In this document: piece by piece, positions 45,345 to 53,914 of the stretch
Numbering within the stretch: the first letter of the stretch is position 1
How the letters are laid out: each line of letters opens with the position of its first letter
NCBI GenBank assembly: GCA_030824965.1
Contig: JAPJQV010000001.1
Span: 372,001-436,000 of the forward strand
Direction: 5' to 3'
Length of the DNA: 64,000 nt
Origin: Micavibrio sp.
GTDB lineage: Bacteria > Pseudomonadota > Alphaproteobacteria > Micavibrionales > Micavibrionaceae
Translations under genes and position numbers: made by a program
The notes under the pieces: generated by a model
What the model was told of the DNA's origin: nothing
Database searches by the model: none
What the model saw: the letters and a program-made list of their open reading frames with translations, nothing else

Positions 45345-47060
45345 ATGCAGGATTTCACGACACTAAATCTGCCTAAAGCTCTTAATGATGCTCTTCAAAA
45401 AATGAATTTCAATACGCCTACGCCAATTCAGGCGGAGTCAATTCCGCATGCGCTCGAAGGCAAGGATATTCTTGGCTCCGCTCAGACAGGGACAGGCAAG
45501 ACAGGCGCGTTCGGTATTCCGCTCGTCGCGCATTTGTTGACCAATCGCGGCACTGCGATCGTCATGACGCCGACACGCGAACTGGCCGTTCAAGTCATGG
45601 CGACGATGAAACAATTGATCGCTTTCGCGCCGCAAATCAAAACGGCTGTATTGATCGGCGGAGAACCTATGCCGAAACAATTCAACCAGCTGAAAATGCG
45701 TCCGCGCCTTATTGTCGGCACGCCAGGCCGTATCAACGATCACTTGGATCGCGGCACGCTGATGCTCAACGAAGCAAACTTTCTTGTGCTTGATGAAACA
45801 GACCGCATGCTCGATATGGGGTTTGGGATACAGATCGACCGCGTACTTAAATTTATGCCGCAAAAACGTCAGACTTTGATGTTCTCTGCGACGTTGCCCC
45901 GATACATCATCAAAATGTCGGATCAATATATGAAAGATCCTGTCCGCGTTTCCGCCGGAACCGTATCCAGCCCGGTCACGAAAATCGAGCAGGAAACCGT
46001 CAAGATCAACAATTCGGATAAATACGCGAAACTGACGGAAGAACTGGCCAGCCGTTCAGGCTCGGTCATCGTTTTCGTCAAGTCCAAGCACGGCGCGGAT
46101 AAGCTTGCGTATCGTTTGAGCAAGGACGATCATGAAGCAGATGCTATTCATGGCGATCTTCGCCAGAATAAGCGGGATAAGGTTATTAAATCTTTCCGCG
46201 ATGGCAAGTACCGTGTTTTGGTTGCGACAGATATTGCCGCTCGCGGCCTTGATATTCCGCATATCGAGCATGTCATCAATTTCGACCTGCCGCAGGTTGC
46301 GGAAGACTATATCCACCGTATTGGCCGTACGGGTCGTAACGGTGCCGAAGGCAAGGCATTGAACTTTGTTTCTTCCGAAGACGGCGCGAAATGGAAAGCG
46401 ATCCAGCGTTTGCTCAATCCGAACGAAGGATCGGACAATGATGATGGTCCGCGTCAAAGCTATGGCAATAAAGGCAATTCTTCGAAGTCCAAAGGCAAAC
46501 CGCCGGTCAATAAATATGCGAAGAAGCGTCCGTTCGGTTCCCGTGCCGATGGATCCGATCGTGGTGGTTTCCGCCAGGACCGCCAGGAACGTTCGGACCG
46601 TCCTGCACGTTCCGCTCCGCGGTTTGATGATCGCTTTGAAACAAGGGGTGAACGCGGTGAGCGCGGCGGCAATAAATATGCCGCTCCTCGCGTCGAGCGT
46701 GATGGTAATCGCGAAGGGGCGAACCGCTCCCGGTTTGATGAAGCGCGTCCGAATACAGGCTTTGGCAAAAATCGTAATAAAGACTTTGGCGATTTCCGCG
46801 ATACACGTTCAGAGCGTCCGGCGCCACGTGGCGAAGCCAATGGCAACCGCGAGGGCGGCAACCGTTCGCGTTTCGAAGCGCCCCGCGGCGAAAACCGTAG
46901 CGGAGCTCGCCATGAAGGACGCAGCAACAAGCCGCGGTTTGAAGGCGGCGGCAATGCAGGTGCACGTTCCAATAAAGGTCGATCTGACGGACAGCGTCCC
47001 AATCCGCAAAGAAGCGGGGGTGACAAGCCTCGTTCTTTCTCACGCAGCAGGGCAGCTTAA
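45345..47060 (+). CDS. DEAD-box ATP-dependent RNA helicase (RhlE-like) with basic tail
   Basis: A 571-residue RNA helicase. Conserved motifs: Q motif (NFNTPTPIQAESIP), Walker A AQTGTGKTGA, PTRELA, GTPGR, motif II as DETD at 150-153 instead of DEAD, SAT, and HRIGRTGR. From about residue 370 there is a 200-residue Arg/Gly/Asn/Asp-rich tail, low complexity, typical for RNA binding in RhlE-type proteins. The DETD box is an unusual but chemically plausible variant. AAGGAA precedes the ATG; a strong terminator follows. Confidence 0.93.
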   Translation: MQDFTTLNLPKALNDALQKMNFNTPTPIQAESIPHALEGKDILGSAQTGTGKTGAFGIPLVAHLLTNRGTAIVMTPTRELAVQVMATMKQLIAFAPQIKTAVLIGGEPMPKQFNQLKMRPRLIVGTPGRINDHLDRGTLMLNEANFLVLDETDRMLDMGFGIQIDRVLKFMPQKRQTLMFSATLPRYIIKMSDQYMKDPVRVSAGTVSSPVTKIEQETVKINNSDKYAKLTEELASRSGSVIVFVKSKHGADKLAYRLSKDDHEADAIHGDLRQNKRDKVIKSFRDGKYRVLVATDIAARGLDIPHIEHVINFDLPQVAEDYIHRIGRTGRNGAEGKALNFVSSEDGAKWKAIQRLLNPNEGSDNDDGPRQSYGNKGNSSKSKGKPPVNKYAKKRPFGSRADGSDRGGFRQDRQERSDRPARSAPRFDDRFETRGERGERGGNKYAAPRVERDGNREGANRSRFDEARPNTGFGKNRNKDFGDFRDTRSERPAPRGEANGNREGGNRSRFEAPRGENRSGARHEGRSNKPRFEGGGNAGARSNKGRSDGQRPNPQRSGGDKPRSFSRSRAA

Positions 47061-47064
47061 AATC

Positions 47065-47092
47065 AAAGGGCGGTTTTACCGCCCTTTTTTTT
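47065..47092 (+). terminator. Rho-independent terminator after the RNA helicase gene
   Basis: Stem AAAGGGCGG / CCGCCCTTT (47065-47073 and 47079-47087) with a TTTTA loop and a T run. It also sits at the 3' end of the convergent MarR gene, whose stop is at 47091-47093. Confidence 0.92.
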
Positions 47093-47429
47093 ATTCCAGT
47101 ATTTTAGATATTCTTTGAATAAGCGCCCGGCCTTTGGGCGTTAAATGCAATTCCTTACGGCGACGTTCCTGCACAGAAATACGGATCTCCACAAGGCCGT
47201 AAGGCTGGCCATTCTGGCGGTATTCCGAAAGTGAACCGACGATACGGGAGATAGTGGATAGAGATAAATGCACTTTCTCGGCAAGGGACGTTAGCGACAT
47301 ACCTTCGTTGACCGAAATTTCTGCGAGACAAAGCGCATATTGGAGTGGAAATTCATTATCCGTCTTCTGTAACTGGCGAAGGACATCCATAAAAATATGA
47401 ACGGGTTTTTGATCCGCGGCCTTATCCAT
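47091..47429 (-). CDS. MarR-type winged-helix transcription regulator
   Basis: A 112-residue winged-helix protein: recognition region SLTSLAEKVHLSLSTISRIVGSL, then a wing rich in Arg (RISVQERRRKELHLTPKG), as in MarR proteins that bind DNA as dimers. I take the ATG at 47429 with AGGGA upstream, not the earlier in-frame start at 47489, which would overlap the small gene before it. It is the third gene after the pentapeptide-repeat gene; the perfect palindrome before that gene is the obvious candidate operator. Confidence 0.85.
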   Translation of the reverse strand: MDKAADQKPVHIFMDVLRQLQKTDNEFPLQYALCLAEISVNEGMSLTSLAEKVHLSLSTISRIVGSLSEYRQNGQPYGLVEIRISVQERRRKELHLTPKGRALIQRISKILE

Positions 47430-47451
47430 TTTTATTCCCTGCAGAAGTTTT

Positions 47452-47628
47452 TTATGCAGTAAAATCCCGTGGCGTAAATATAACTTCACCCAGTGGAAAC
47501 TCTACAATTATTTCCTTATGCCATTTATTGAGAGAATACAAACGTTTTTTGTAAAGCGGGAAGCCTGCTTCGAAATAAACGGCGCCCACGAATGGAATGG
47601 TAAGATATAGTTTCACTATTCTTTTCAT
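47452..47628 (-). CDS. 58-residue protein between pentapeptide and MarR genes
   Basis: An open frame of 58 codons starting ATGAAAAGAATAGTG and ending TAA. The product begins MKRIVKLYLTIPFVGAVYFE and is rich in aromatic and basic residues. It fills most of the gap between the pentapeptide-repeat gene (56 bases upstream) and the MarR gene (22 bases downstream) with no stop in frame, all on the same strand. No Shine-Dalgarno sequence is obvious. No family was recognised. A chance open frame is possible, but the position inside an operon supports a real gene. Confidence 0.5.
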   Translation of the reverse strand: MKRIVKLYLTIPFVGAVYFEAGFPLYKKRLYSLNKWHKEIIVEFPLGEVIFTPRDFTA

Positions 47629-47684
47629 CTGAATAAAAGTCTAACAGGAAGGAGTTAAGAAATAATTGAATAGAATGCCATCTT

Positions 47685-48311
47685 TCAACCTTTAGGCGAA
47701 AGAACACTTAGCTCTTGCAGCATTTCCGTTGCGATCATGGCTAACTCTTTTTTTGTAACGTGATAGAGGTCGTTACCGACCAGTACGTTATCTCCAAGAA
47801 AGACGATCGGATCTTTAAGGCCCGTTAGGGTCCGGGGAGGATTTGGTAAAGGAACGTTTTCCGCCTGATGTATGTAGGTATTTTCCGTGAATATATTCGT
47901 ATACTGAAACGGAACCGAAAAAGCCGACATTCCGGCAAAGCGGCAATTTATAATATCGGCCTGCGCGAAATCTGTACTGCCAAAGCGGCAATCAGAAAAA
48001 TCGCAAGTGCGGATTCTTGAATAGCAAAAACAAGTGTCAAAAAGATCTGCCCCCTGAAAATTGCACTCTTCAAGATTGGCTTCTGAAATATTTGCGCCGT
48101 TTAAATTACTATTGGCGAAATTCGCATTGGACAAGTCAATGCCGTCAAGATTTATATTCTGCAGATCCATTCCGGTAAGGTCTATACCGCTTAAATCGAT
48201 TTTGATCTGAACGGCATCGAGCAGGGCGTCTTTGAAGTTCTGGTGAATGCCCTCATAGATAAGGCTGCGGTTTTTGGCCCGCAAACCAAATTTGGTCCGG
48301 TCGATTGTCAT
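47685..48311 (-). CDS. Pentapeptide-repeat protein
   Basis: A 208-residue protein with about a dozen A(D/N)LxX pentapeptides from residue 35 to 130 (DLSGIDLTGMDLQNINLDG, ANFANSNLNGANISEANLEE), which fold as a right-handed quadrilateral beta helix. Some members mimic DNA and bind gyrase; most have no known role. The C-terminal 60 residues are not repetitive and include VFLGDNVLVGNDLYHVTKKEL. A GGGGGAGAT box precedes the ATG, and a perfect palindrome lies in the promoter region. Confidence 0.88.
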   Translation of the reverse strand: MTIDRTKFGLRAKNRSLIYEGIHQNFKDALLDAVQIKIDLSGIDLTGMDLQNINLDGIDLSNANFANSNLNGANISEANLEECNFQGADLFDTCFCYSRIRTCDFSDCRFGSTDFAQADIINCRFAGMSAFSVPFQYTNIFTENTYIHQAENVPLPNPPRTLTGLKDPIVFLGDNVLVGNDLYHVTKKELAMIATEMLQELSVLSPKG

Positions 48312-48348
48312 GTCTTATCTCCCCCCGGAGATCATAGGTTAAACTCTA

Positions 48349-48366
48349 AGTTGATAGCTATCAACT
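48349..48366. promoter_or_regulatory. 18-bp perfect palindrome, candidate MarR-type operator
   Basis: AGTTGATAGCTATCAACT is an exact inverted repeat, 38 bases before the start of the pentapeptide-repeat gene. Size and A/T-rich symmetric form fit MarR-family operators, and a MarR gene lies in the same operon. A minus-strand TTGACT about 40 bases upstream could be the -35 element. Confidence 0.6.
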
Positions 48367-48436
48367 ATTGACTAAATACATAACACCGTAAGTAAAAGTC
48401 AATCATTATTTTCATACCGTATTTTCTTCCTTTCGG

Positions 48437-48464
48437 TTGCAAGAGAAAGCGGGTGATTTATATC
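48437..48464 (+). promoter_or_regulatory. Putative uvrC promoter, leaderless geometry
   Basis: TTGCAA (48437-48442), a 16-base spacer and TATATC (48459-48464), then seven bases to the ATG at 48472. No Shine-Dalgarno sequence precedes the start. Confidence 0.5.
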
Positions 48465-48471
48465 TATGTAG

Positions 48472-50346
48472 ATGAGTGAAAGATCGATGCCAGCCTCACT
48501 GGAGCGCGGTGTAAATGTAATCCGCGGCTATGTGAAGACCCTTCCCGACTCTCCGGGCGTCTACCGAATGCAGAATTCCGCAGGCGATGTCTTATATGTG
48601 GGGAAAGCGCGCTCCTTGAGTAAGCGTGTGAACAGTTATACCCAGCCCAACAGGCTTTCGACACGGCTGAAAAGAATGATTGCCGAGACGATGCAGATGG
48701 AATTTATCCGCACGCATACAGAAGTTGAAGCCTTGTTGCTTGAGTCCAATCTGATTAAAAAATTCCGTCCGCCTTTTAATGTCGTTTTGAAAGACGATAA
48801 ATCCTATCCGTATATCTGCATTACCGGTAATCATGAATTTCCCCAGATCATGAAGCATCGCGGTGCGCAGGAAAAAAAGGGAGACTATTACGGTCCGTTT
48901 GCGGGTGTGGGTTCCGTAAACCGTACGCTTATTGCTCTGCAACGCGCGTTTCAATTACGAAACTGCACGGATAGTTACTTTGCCACCAGAAAAAGGCCAT
49001 GCCTGCAATATCATATCAAGCGCTGCACGGCGCCTTGCGTCGGCAATGTTACGCATGATGATTATGCGACGCAGGTTGAAAGCGCCAAAAAGTTCTTAAG
49101 CGGAAAAAGCAGCGAGATACAAGCTGCGCTTTCGCAGTCGATGATGGAAGCATCCGACAGGATGGATTTTGAAACCGCGGCGGGCATGCGAGACCGTATC
49201 CGGGCTTTAAGCGCGATCCAGTCGCGGCAGGATATAAATCTGGACGAAGACACCGATATGGATGTTATGGCGATCGTCAGGCGCGAAGCTTGTACTTGCG
49301 TACAAGTGTTCTTTTTTCGCGGCGGTCAAAATTACGGCAACAGGACTTTCTTTCCGTCCCACGCCGGAGAATTAAGTCTGCCGGAAGTCATGTCGAATTT
49401 TCTTATGCAGTTTTACGATGGAAAACCGGCACCGTCAGAAATTCTCGTAAACGACGATGTAGCCGAAGAAGAGCTTTTGGAAGAGGCCTTATCCGCGCGC
49501 GAGTTTCAAAAACGCAAAGTCTATATTTCAAAACCCTCAAGAGGTTCCCGCAAACGCGTCATTGATTTTGCCGTCCGCAATACGGAAGACGCATTACAGC
49601 GACACATCATCGAACGAAAAGGCGATAAGAATTTGCTCAAAGGCGTTGCGGATCTATTTGATCTGGACGAGCCGCCCCAGCGTATCGAGGTTTACGATAA
49701 CTCGCATATATCGGGCACGAACATGGTCGGCGCAATGATCGTTGCAGGACCGGAAGGTTTCAGAAAAGCCGCCTATCGGAAATTCAATATCAAGACGGCG
49801 GCGAAGTCGGATGATTTCGGCATGATGCGGGAAGTGATTGAACGCCGTTTTTCCCGGGCCATTTCGGAAGAAGTCGACAGGCAGGGCGAAGACTGGCCGG
49901 ACCTGATCCTGATCGATGGCGGGCAGGGGCAGTTATCGGCGGTTCAGGAAATCCTCAAAGAGCTGAATATCGAGGAAGATGTCTGCGTTGCTAGTATCGC
50001 CAAGGGCCCGGACCGTAATGCCGGACGCGAAAAATTTTTCGTACCCGGCAAGGAAATGTTCCAGTTGCCGATCAATGATCCGGTTTTACATTACCTTCAA
50101 AGACTGCGCGATGAAGCGCACCGTTTCGCCATCGGGGCGCATCGGACCCGCCGGATTGGCCAGGTTGGCGTTTCGGTAATCGATGAAATTCCGGGGATTG
50201 GGGCTAACCGGAAGCGGGCGCTTCTTAATCATTTCGGTTCGCCCAAGGCGGTGCAGGAGGCGGGGCTATCCGATCTGGAAAGAGTAGAGGGCATATCCCG
50301 CTCTGTTGCGCAAAAGATATATTCTTTCTTTCACCAGACCTCGTAA
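48472..50346 (+). CDS. uvrC: UvrABC excision nuclease subunit C
   Basis: Dual-incision nuclease of nucleotide excision repair, 624 residues. N-terminal GIY-YIG domain (PDSPGVYRM ... VLYVGKARSLSKRV), a UVR motif near 200-235, the RNase H-like C-terminal nuclease (EVYDNSHISGTNMVGAMIV with catalytic Asp), DLILIDGGQGQL and a terminal helix-hairpin-helix pair (IDEIPGIGANRKRALLNHFG). All expected domains are present. With uvrB in the same window, two NER subunits lie about 13 kb apart. Confidence 0.97.
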   Translation: MSERSMPASLERGVNVIRGYVKTLPDSPGVYRMQNSAGDVLYVGKARSLSKRVNSYTQPNRLSTRLKRMIAETMQMEFIRTHTEVEALLLESNLIKKFRPPFNVVLKDDKSYPYICITGNHEFPQIMKHRGAQEKKGDYYGPFAGVGSVNRTLIALQRAFQLRNCTDSYFATRKRPCLQYHIKRCTAPCVGNVTHDDYATQVESAKKFLSGKSSEIQAALSQSMMEASDRMDFETAAGMRDRIRALSAIQSRQDINLDEDTDMDVMAIVRREACTCVQVFFFRGGQNYGNRTFFPSHAGELSLPEVMSNFLMQFYDGKPAPSEILVNDDVAEEELLEEALSAREFQKRKVYISKPSRGSRKRVIDFAVRNTEDALQRHIIERKGDKNLLKGVADLFDLDEPPQRIEVYDNSHISGTNMVGAMIVAGPEGFRKAAYRKFNIKTAAKSDDFGMMREVIERRFSRAISEEVDRQGEDWPDLILIDGGQGQLSAVQEILKELNIEEDVCVASIAKGPDRNAGREKFFVPGKEMFQLPINDPVLHYLQRLRDEAHRFAIGAHRTRRIGQVGVSVIDEIPGIGANRKRALLNHFGSPKAVQEAGLSDLERVEGISRSVAQKIYSFFHQTS

Positions 50347-50532
50347 CCTCTTGTTTAATAAAGGAAAGAAAACTTATTGCAGGGCAGTTAAAACCCATGC
50401 TAGGTTCCTTCAATCCAAGGATCAAAGCCTTTTAAAGGCATAGTTTGGTAGGCAAGAAATTGTCAGGAAATTCAGAGCGTTAGCTTTAAATTTTCACGTC
50501 CTGAAATAGAAAAGAAAGAGGGTTCTCGAAAT

Positions 50533-51213
50533 ATGTTTCATCGTCCAAATCCATCCAACAGTACAAATAATGCAACGCCAACCCAACCGGAAAAAGAATC
50601 CATGACATCAACGACTCCAGAATCCAATTCTGAAACAACTGCGACGACAAACTCTGTCGATATCCCGACTTCGGGCGGTAATCCATTCCAGCGCTCAACA
50701 GCGCCTGCCGCTCCTTCACGTCCTGCGGTTCCTTCTTACGGTGCGGCACCGGGAACATACCCATCATACGCATCACCTTCATCTTCCTCATCTGCAGCTT
50801 CCGGTCGCCGCTTGGTTATCGGCAAAGGCATCACCATGTCCGGTGAGATCGAGTCCTGTGACCATCTCGTCGTGGAAGGTACTGTCGAAGCTGCCCTGAA
50901 AGGTGCAAATATTCTCGAAATCGCAGAAGAAGGCATGTTCTACGGTACGGTCGAAATTTCCGAAGCGACAATCGCCGGTAAATTCGAAGGCGATATTACT
51001 GTCAATGGCCGTCTGACTATCCGGGCCACGGGTTCGGTAATTGGCGCTATCACATACAAAGAACTGGCTGTTGAAGCCGGTGCTATCATTGATGGTAAAA
51101 TCAATCCTGTCGGCGGCAGCAAGGGAGCATCCTCCGAAAAAAAGTCGCGTAACGGCAAAGCTTCTGCTAACCAGACAGAAGAATTGCCGATGCTTCAGCG
51201 CGCTGCAGGCTGA
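50533..51213 (+). CDS. Bactofilin
   Basis: A 226-residue polymer-forming cytoskeletal protein. A long disordered Pro/Ser/Thr-rich N-terminus (1-95) precedes the bactofilin beta-helix core (about 96-195), starting RRLVIGKGITMSGEIESCDHL and repeating G-x-V/I strands. The C-terminal tail is basic and polar. Bactofilins organise cell shape or stalk and wall synthesis. An AGAGGG box lies before the ATG. It is the only gene in this unit; a terminator follows. Confidence 0.92.
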   Translation: MFHRPNPSNSTNNATPTQPEKESMTSTTPESNSETTATTNSVDIPTSGGNPFQRSTAPAAPSRPAVPSYGAAPGTYPSYASPSSSSSAASGRRLVIGKGITMSGEIESCDHLVVEGTVEAALKGANILEIAEEGMFYGTVEISEATIAGKFEGDITVNGRLTIRATGSVIGAITYKELAVEAGAIIDGKINPVGGSKGASSEKKSRNGKASANQTEELPMLQRAAG

Positions 51214-51235
51214 TATATATCGCACAGCAACATAG

Positions 51236-51272
51236 AAAAAGGCCGCGTGGGTTTAAGCCAGCGGCCTTTTTT
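51236..51272 (+). terminator. Rho-independent terminator after the bactofilin gene
   Basis: AAAAAGGCCGC pairs with GCGGCCTTTTT around a loop that contains an inner TGG/CCA stem, followed by a T run. It lies 23 bases after the stop. Confidence 0.9.
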
Positions 51273-51334
51273 ATTGCCCGGAAAAATGCTGATTTGCTAT
51301 AAAAATCAAAGATTTTTTGCGTAAAGGGAACTTC

Positions 51335-51931
51335 ATGCTGCCATTTAATCTGCATGTTATCGATACAACAGATACAAAATCCATCGCGAATGAGTTTCTC
51401 AAGGTGGCACAGTTAAAAGATGCCTGCCGGTTGCATCCATCTCCTATTCATGTATCTGACAATCTCTTTTCGCCCACGATGGATGAAGTTGTTTCTGCCT
51501 TTAAATATATCGACCTGAAGGTGGCTTCGCGTAAAGATATTTTTGGAATGCTCATGCCTGCAACATTTGATCAGGCAGAAAAAAAGAATATTCTGGAGCA
51601 GGCTACTCTGGTTGCGCTGGATAATCCTGAGCGGGATGTCTTTGTCGTTCCTTATGAGCAAACGTCCCAAAAATTGTTTAGTGAATTACCTTTCAACAAA
51701 GTTCGTTTTGCATCGTTGCATCTGGATCATTTGCCCGATGTGCAGGATATAAGCGGGGCTTGGGTAGAAGCCAACCGGATTTTTCATTTTCCTTCCACAG
51801 GGAATGAAAATCTGAAGCGTCATGTCACGATAGGCGGAGATGAAACCCGTTACGTTGAAATCGTCGATCTGGATACGTTTTTTGATGTGCGCAGCCAAAT
51901 TTTTCCGGACCGAAAACATGGCATAGGATGA
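51335..51931 (+). CDS. Unknown 198-residue protein
   Basis: A soluble protein without signal peptide or membrane segment that I do not recognise. The start at 51335 has AAAGGGAA five bases upstream and begins MLPFNLHVIDTTDTKS; the in-frame TTG at 51317 is less likely. It contains alternating strands and helices (LATLVALDNPERDVFVVPYEQ-like middle), consistent with an alpha/beta fold. Its stop abuts the stop of the convergent nth gene. Confidence 0.7.
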   Translation: MLPFNLHVIDTTDTKSIANEFLKVAQLKDACRLHPSPIHVSDNLFSPTMDEVVSAFKYIDLKVASRKDIFGMLMPATFDQAEKKNILEQATLVALDNPERDVFVVPYEQTSQKLFSELPFNKVRFASLHLDHLPDVQDISGAWVEANRIFHFPSTGNENLKRHVTIGGDETRYVEIVDLDTFFDVRSQIFPDRKHGIG

Positions 51932-52609
51932 TTATCCGGCCTTTTTCTCATTCTCCGGTAATTCGATCTTACCTGTTTTCAGCCATTTTCTTCCAATCGG
52001 GCAGATATTATTGACCTCGCAATTCGGACAGTCCGGATTACGTGCCTTGCAGACATAACGCCCGTGTAAGATTAGCCAGTGATGAGCATGACGAATAAAT
52101 TCTTTTGGAATGACTTTTTCAAGTTTGGTTTCGACTTCCAGAACATTCACGCCGGGCGCAAGACCTGTGCGGTTGGAGACGCGGAAGACATGAGTATCGA
52201 CGGCAATCGTCGGCTCGCCATGAATGATATTCAGAAAGACATTGGCGGTTTTGCGCCCGACGCCGGGAAGCTCGGTTAAAAGATCGCGGTCTTTCGGGAT
52301 ATCACCTTGGTATTTTTCAAGCAGCATGTTGGATAGTTTGAATACGTTTTCAGCCTTGGTATTAAACAGGCCGACCGTTTTGATGTAAGCCTTGATGCCA
52401 TCGACGCCGAGCTTCGCCATTTTCTGCGGCGTATCGGCTTTTTTGAACAGGTCGCGCGTGGCTTTGTTTACACCTGCATCCGTTGCTTGGGCCGATAACA
52501 CGACTGCAACTAAGAGAGTAAAAGGATTCACATACTCCAGCTCGCCTTTCGGCTCCGGGTTTTGTGCCTGCAAACGGCTAAAAAATTCATTAATATCAGC
52601 GGGCTTCAT
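51932..52609 (-). CDS. nth: Endonuclease III
   Basis: Base-excision glycosylase / AP lyase for oxidised pyrimidines, 225 residues. Helix-hairpin-helix LTELPGVGRKTANVFL with the catalytic Lys, followed by the catalytic Asp in AVDTHVFRVSNRTGL. The [4Fe-4S] cluster ligands are C187, C194, C197 and C203 (C-x6-C-x2-C-x5-C). Divergent from the alkyl-repair gene. Confidence 0.96.
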   Translation of the reverse strand: MKPADINEFFSRLQAQNPEPKGELEYVNPFTLLVAVVLSAQATDAGVNKATRDLFKKADTPQKMAKLGVDGIKAYIKTVGLFNTKAENVFKLSNMLLEKYQGDIPKDRDLLTELPGVGRKTANVFLNIIHGEPTIAVDTHVFRVSNRTGLAPGVNVLEVETKLEKVIPKEFIRHAHHWLILHGRYVCKARNPDCPNCEVNNICPIGRKWLKTGKIELPENEKKAG

Positions 52610-52666
52610 CTTATATCTCTAACAAATATGCTTTCGCGGGGAAAGCGTAGGAGTGCAAGAATCGGA

Positions 52667-52694
52667 TTGCTCCACAAACATGGAATGTTAAACT
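52667..52694 (+). promoter_or_regulatory. Putative promoter of the AraC-methyltransferase gene, leaderless geometry
   Basis: TTGCTC (52667-52672), a 16-base spacer and TAAACT (52689-52694) with an upstream TG (TGTTAAACT). Six bases separate the -10 box from the ATG at 52701. Confidence 0.45.
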
Positions 52695-52700
52695 CGCTCC

Positions 52701-53531
52701 ATGTCACATATCACCAAACTTGCTGGCGCTATCGATTATCTGGTCGCTCATTATCACGAGCAACCAGAGCTTGAGGCCGTTGCGGCAAAATTCGGGTATG
52801 AACCGACATATTTTCAAAAAGTTTTTCAGGATCATGTTGGTTTAAGCCCGAAGAAATTTATCCAATATATGAGCCTGAAAACGGCAAAAGATTTTTTGCT
52901 CAAAGGCGGCTCGACGCTGGATGCGGCGTATGAGGCGGGTCTGTCCGGCAATGGTCGGCTACATGATTTGTTCGTAACATGCGAGGCCGCATCGCCCGGT
53001 GAAGTTAAAAACAAAGGCAGGGGACTGATGGTTCATTACGGTGTACATCCGACGCTGCTGGGTGAACTATTCGTCGCGAAAACCGAACGCGGCATCTGCT
53101 GGCTGAGTTTTCAGATGCAGGGCCATCAGGAACGCTCGCTGGCACGTCTTTATAAACATTGGCAAAACGCTGAATTGATAGAAGACCAAAACGCAGCGGA
53201 AGAAATCGCGGGCGATATCATGTCGATCTGGAACGGCGCGGCGGACAGCAAAAAGAAAACCAGACTGCACCTCTTCGGCACGAATTTTCAAATGCAAGTC
53301 TGGCAAGCGCTTCTCAAAATCCCGTCCGGCTCGACGGTCAGTTATAATGCAATTGCGCAGTCTTTAGGCAAACCAGACGCCAATCGCGCCGTCGGTACAG
53401 CAGTTGGTGCCAACCCGATTTCACTTCTTATTCCTTGCCATCGTGTTATCCAGTCCACCGGAATTATAGAGAATTACGCCTGGGGCAGCGAGCGGAAAAA
53501 GGCTTTGCTTGGCTTAGAGACGGAGGCCTGA
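52701..53531 (+). CDS. AraC-type HTH fused to O6-methylguanine-DNA methyltransferase (Ada-like)
   Basis: A 276-residue fusion. The first 95 residues are an AraC helix-turn-helix pair (LEAVAAKFGYEPTYFQKVFQDHVGLSPKKFIQYM). The second half is a methylated-DNA-cysteine methyltransferase domain with IPCHRVI (acceptor C246) and the helix-turn-helix arginine finger region NAIAQSLGKPDANRAVGTAVGANP. The N-terminal zinc domain of Ada, which senses methylphosphotriesters, is missing, so this is a repair protein with a DNA-binding module and not a complete Ada. Confidence 0.92.
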   Translation: MSHITKLAGAIDYLVAHYHEQPELEAVAAKFGYEPTYFQKVFQDHVGLSPKKFIQYMSLKTAKDFLLKGGSTLDAAYEAGLSGNGRLHDLFVTCEAASPGEVKNKGRGLMVHYGVHPTLLGELFVAKTERGICWLSFQMQGHQERSLARLYKHWQNAELIEDQNAAEEIAGDIMSIWNGAADSKKKTRLHLFGTNFQMQVWQALLKIPSGSTVSYNAIAQSLGKPDANRAVGTAVGANPISLLIPCHRVIQSTGIIENYAWGSERKKALLGLETEA

Positions 53532-53534
53532 AGG

Positions 53535-53898
53535 GTGGATTTTATATATATATTTGCCTTGGCGTTAATAGCCTCAATTCCCTTTTTTTGCATCGAATTT
53601 AAAAGCGAAAGACGGCTTTTTATTATTCGGCGAAGCGATAATATTTTGGGCCGCAATTTTACTAACTGTCTACGCATGCAAAATTATAAACCCGGGAGAA
53701 GGTATAGGCTAGAAATACACTTATGACCGTTTGGCATGGCTGCGGTTAATTTATATGGAAGCAATATCGTTTATTCCGTTTTCTATCTTTATGATTGTTA
53801 GGAATAAAAGTTTTAGAAAAATTACGGGTGTTTGGTTAATGCTGAATGCAGTTATGGTGTTTCTGACTTATATATATGCTGATTTTTTGATTGGATAA
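53535..53898 (+). pseudogene. Decayed small membrane protein gene (frameshift plus stop)
   Basis: A hydrophobic protein of about 120 residues can be assembled in pieces. It begins with the GTG at 53535 (MDFIYIFALALIASIPFF), then needs a one-base shift near a T7 run (about 53581-53587) to continue as KAKDGFLLFGEAIIFWAAI, runs into a TAG at 53710-53712, and continues in the same frame as YTYDRLAWLRLIYMEAISF to a TAA at 53896-53898. The assembled product would have four hydrophobic segments. A frameshift and an in-frame stop in one short stretch indicate a dead gene. Confidence 0.6.
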
Positions 53899-53914
53899 GC
53901 TAACTAAACAATCT

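Noticed and set aside
47525..47707. A 60-codon minus-strand frame beside the pentapeptide-repeat gene
   Set aside because: It overlaps the 3' end of the pentapeptide gene in another frame and conflicts with the better 58-codon frame at 47452-47628.
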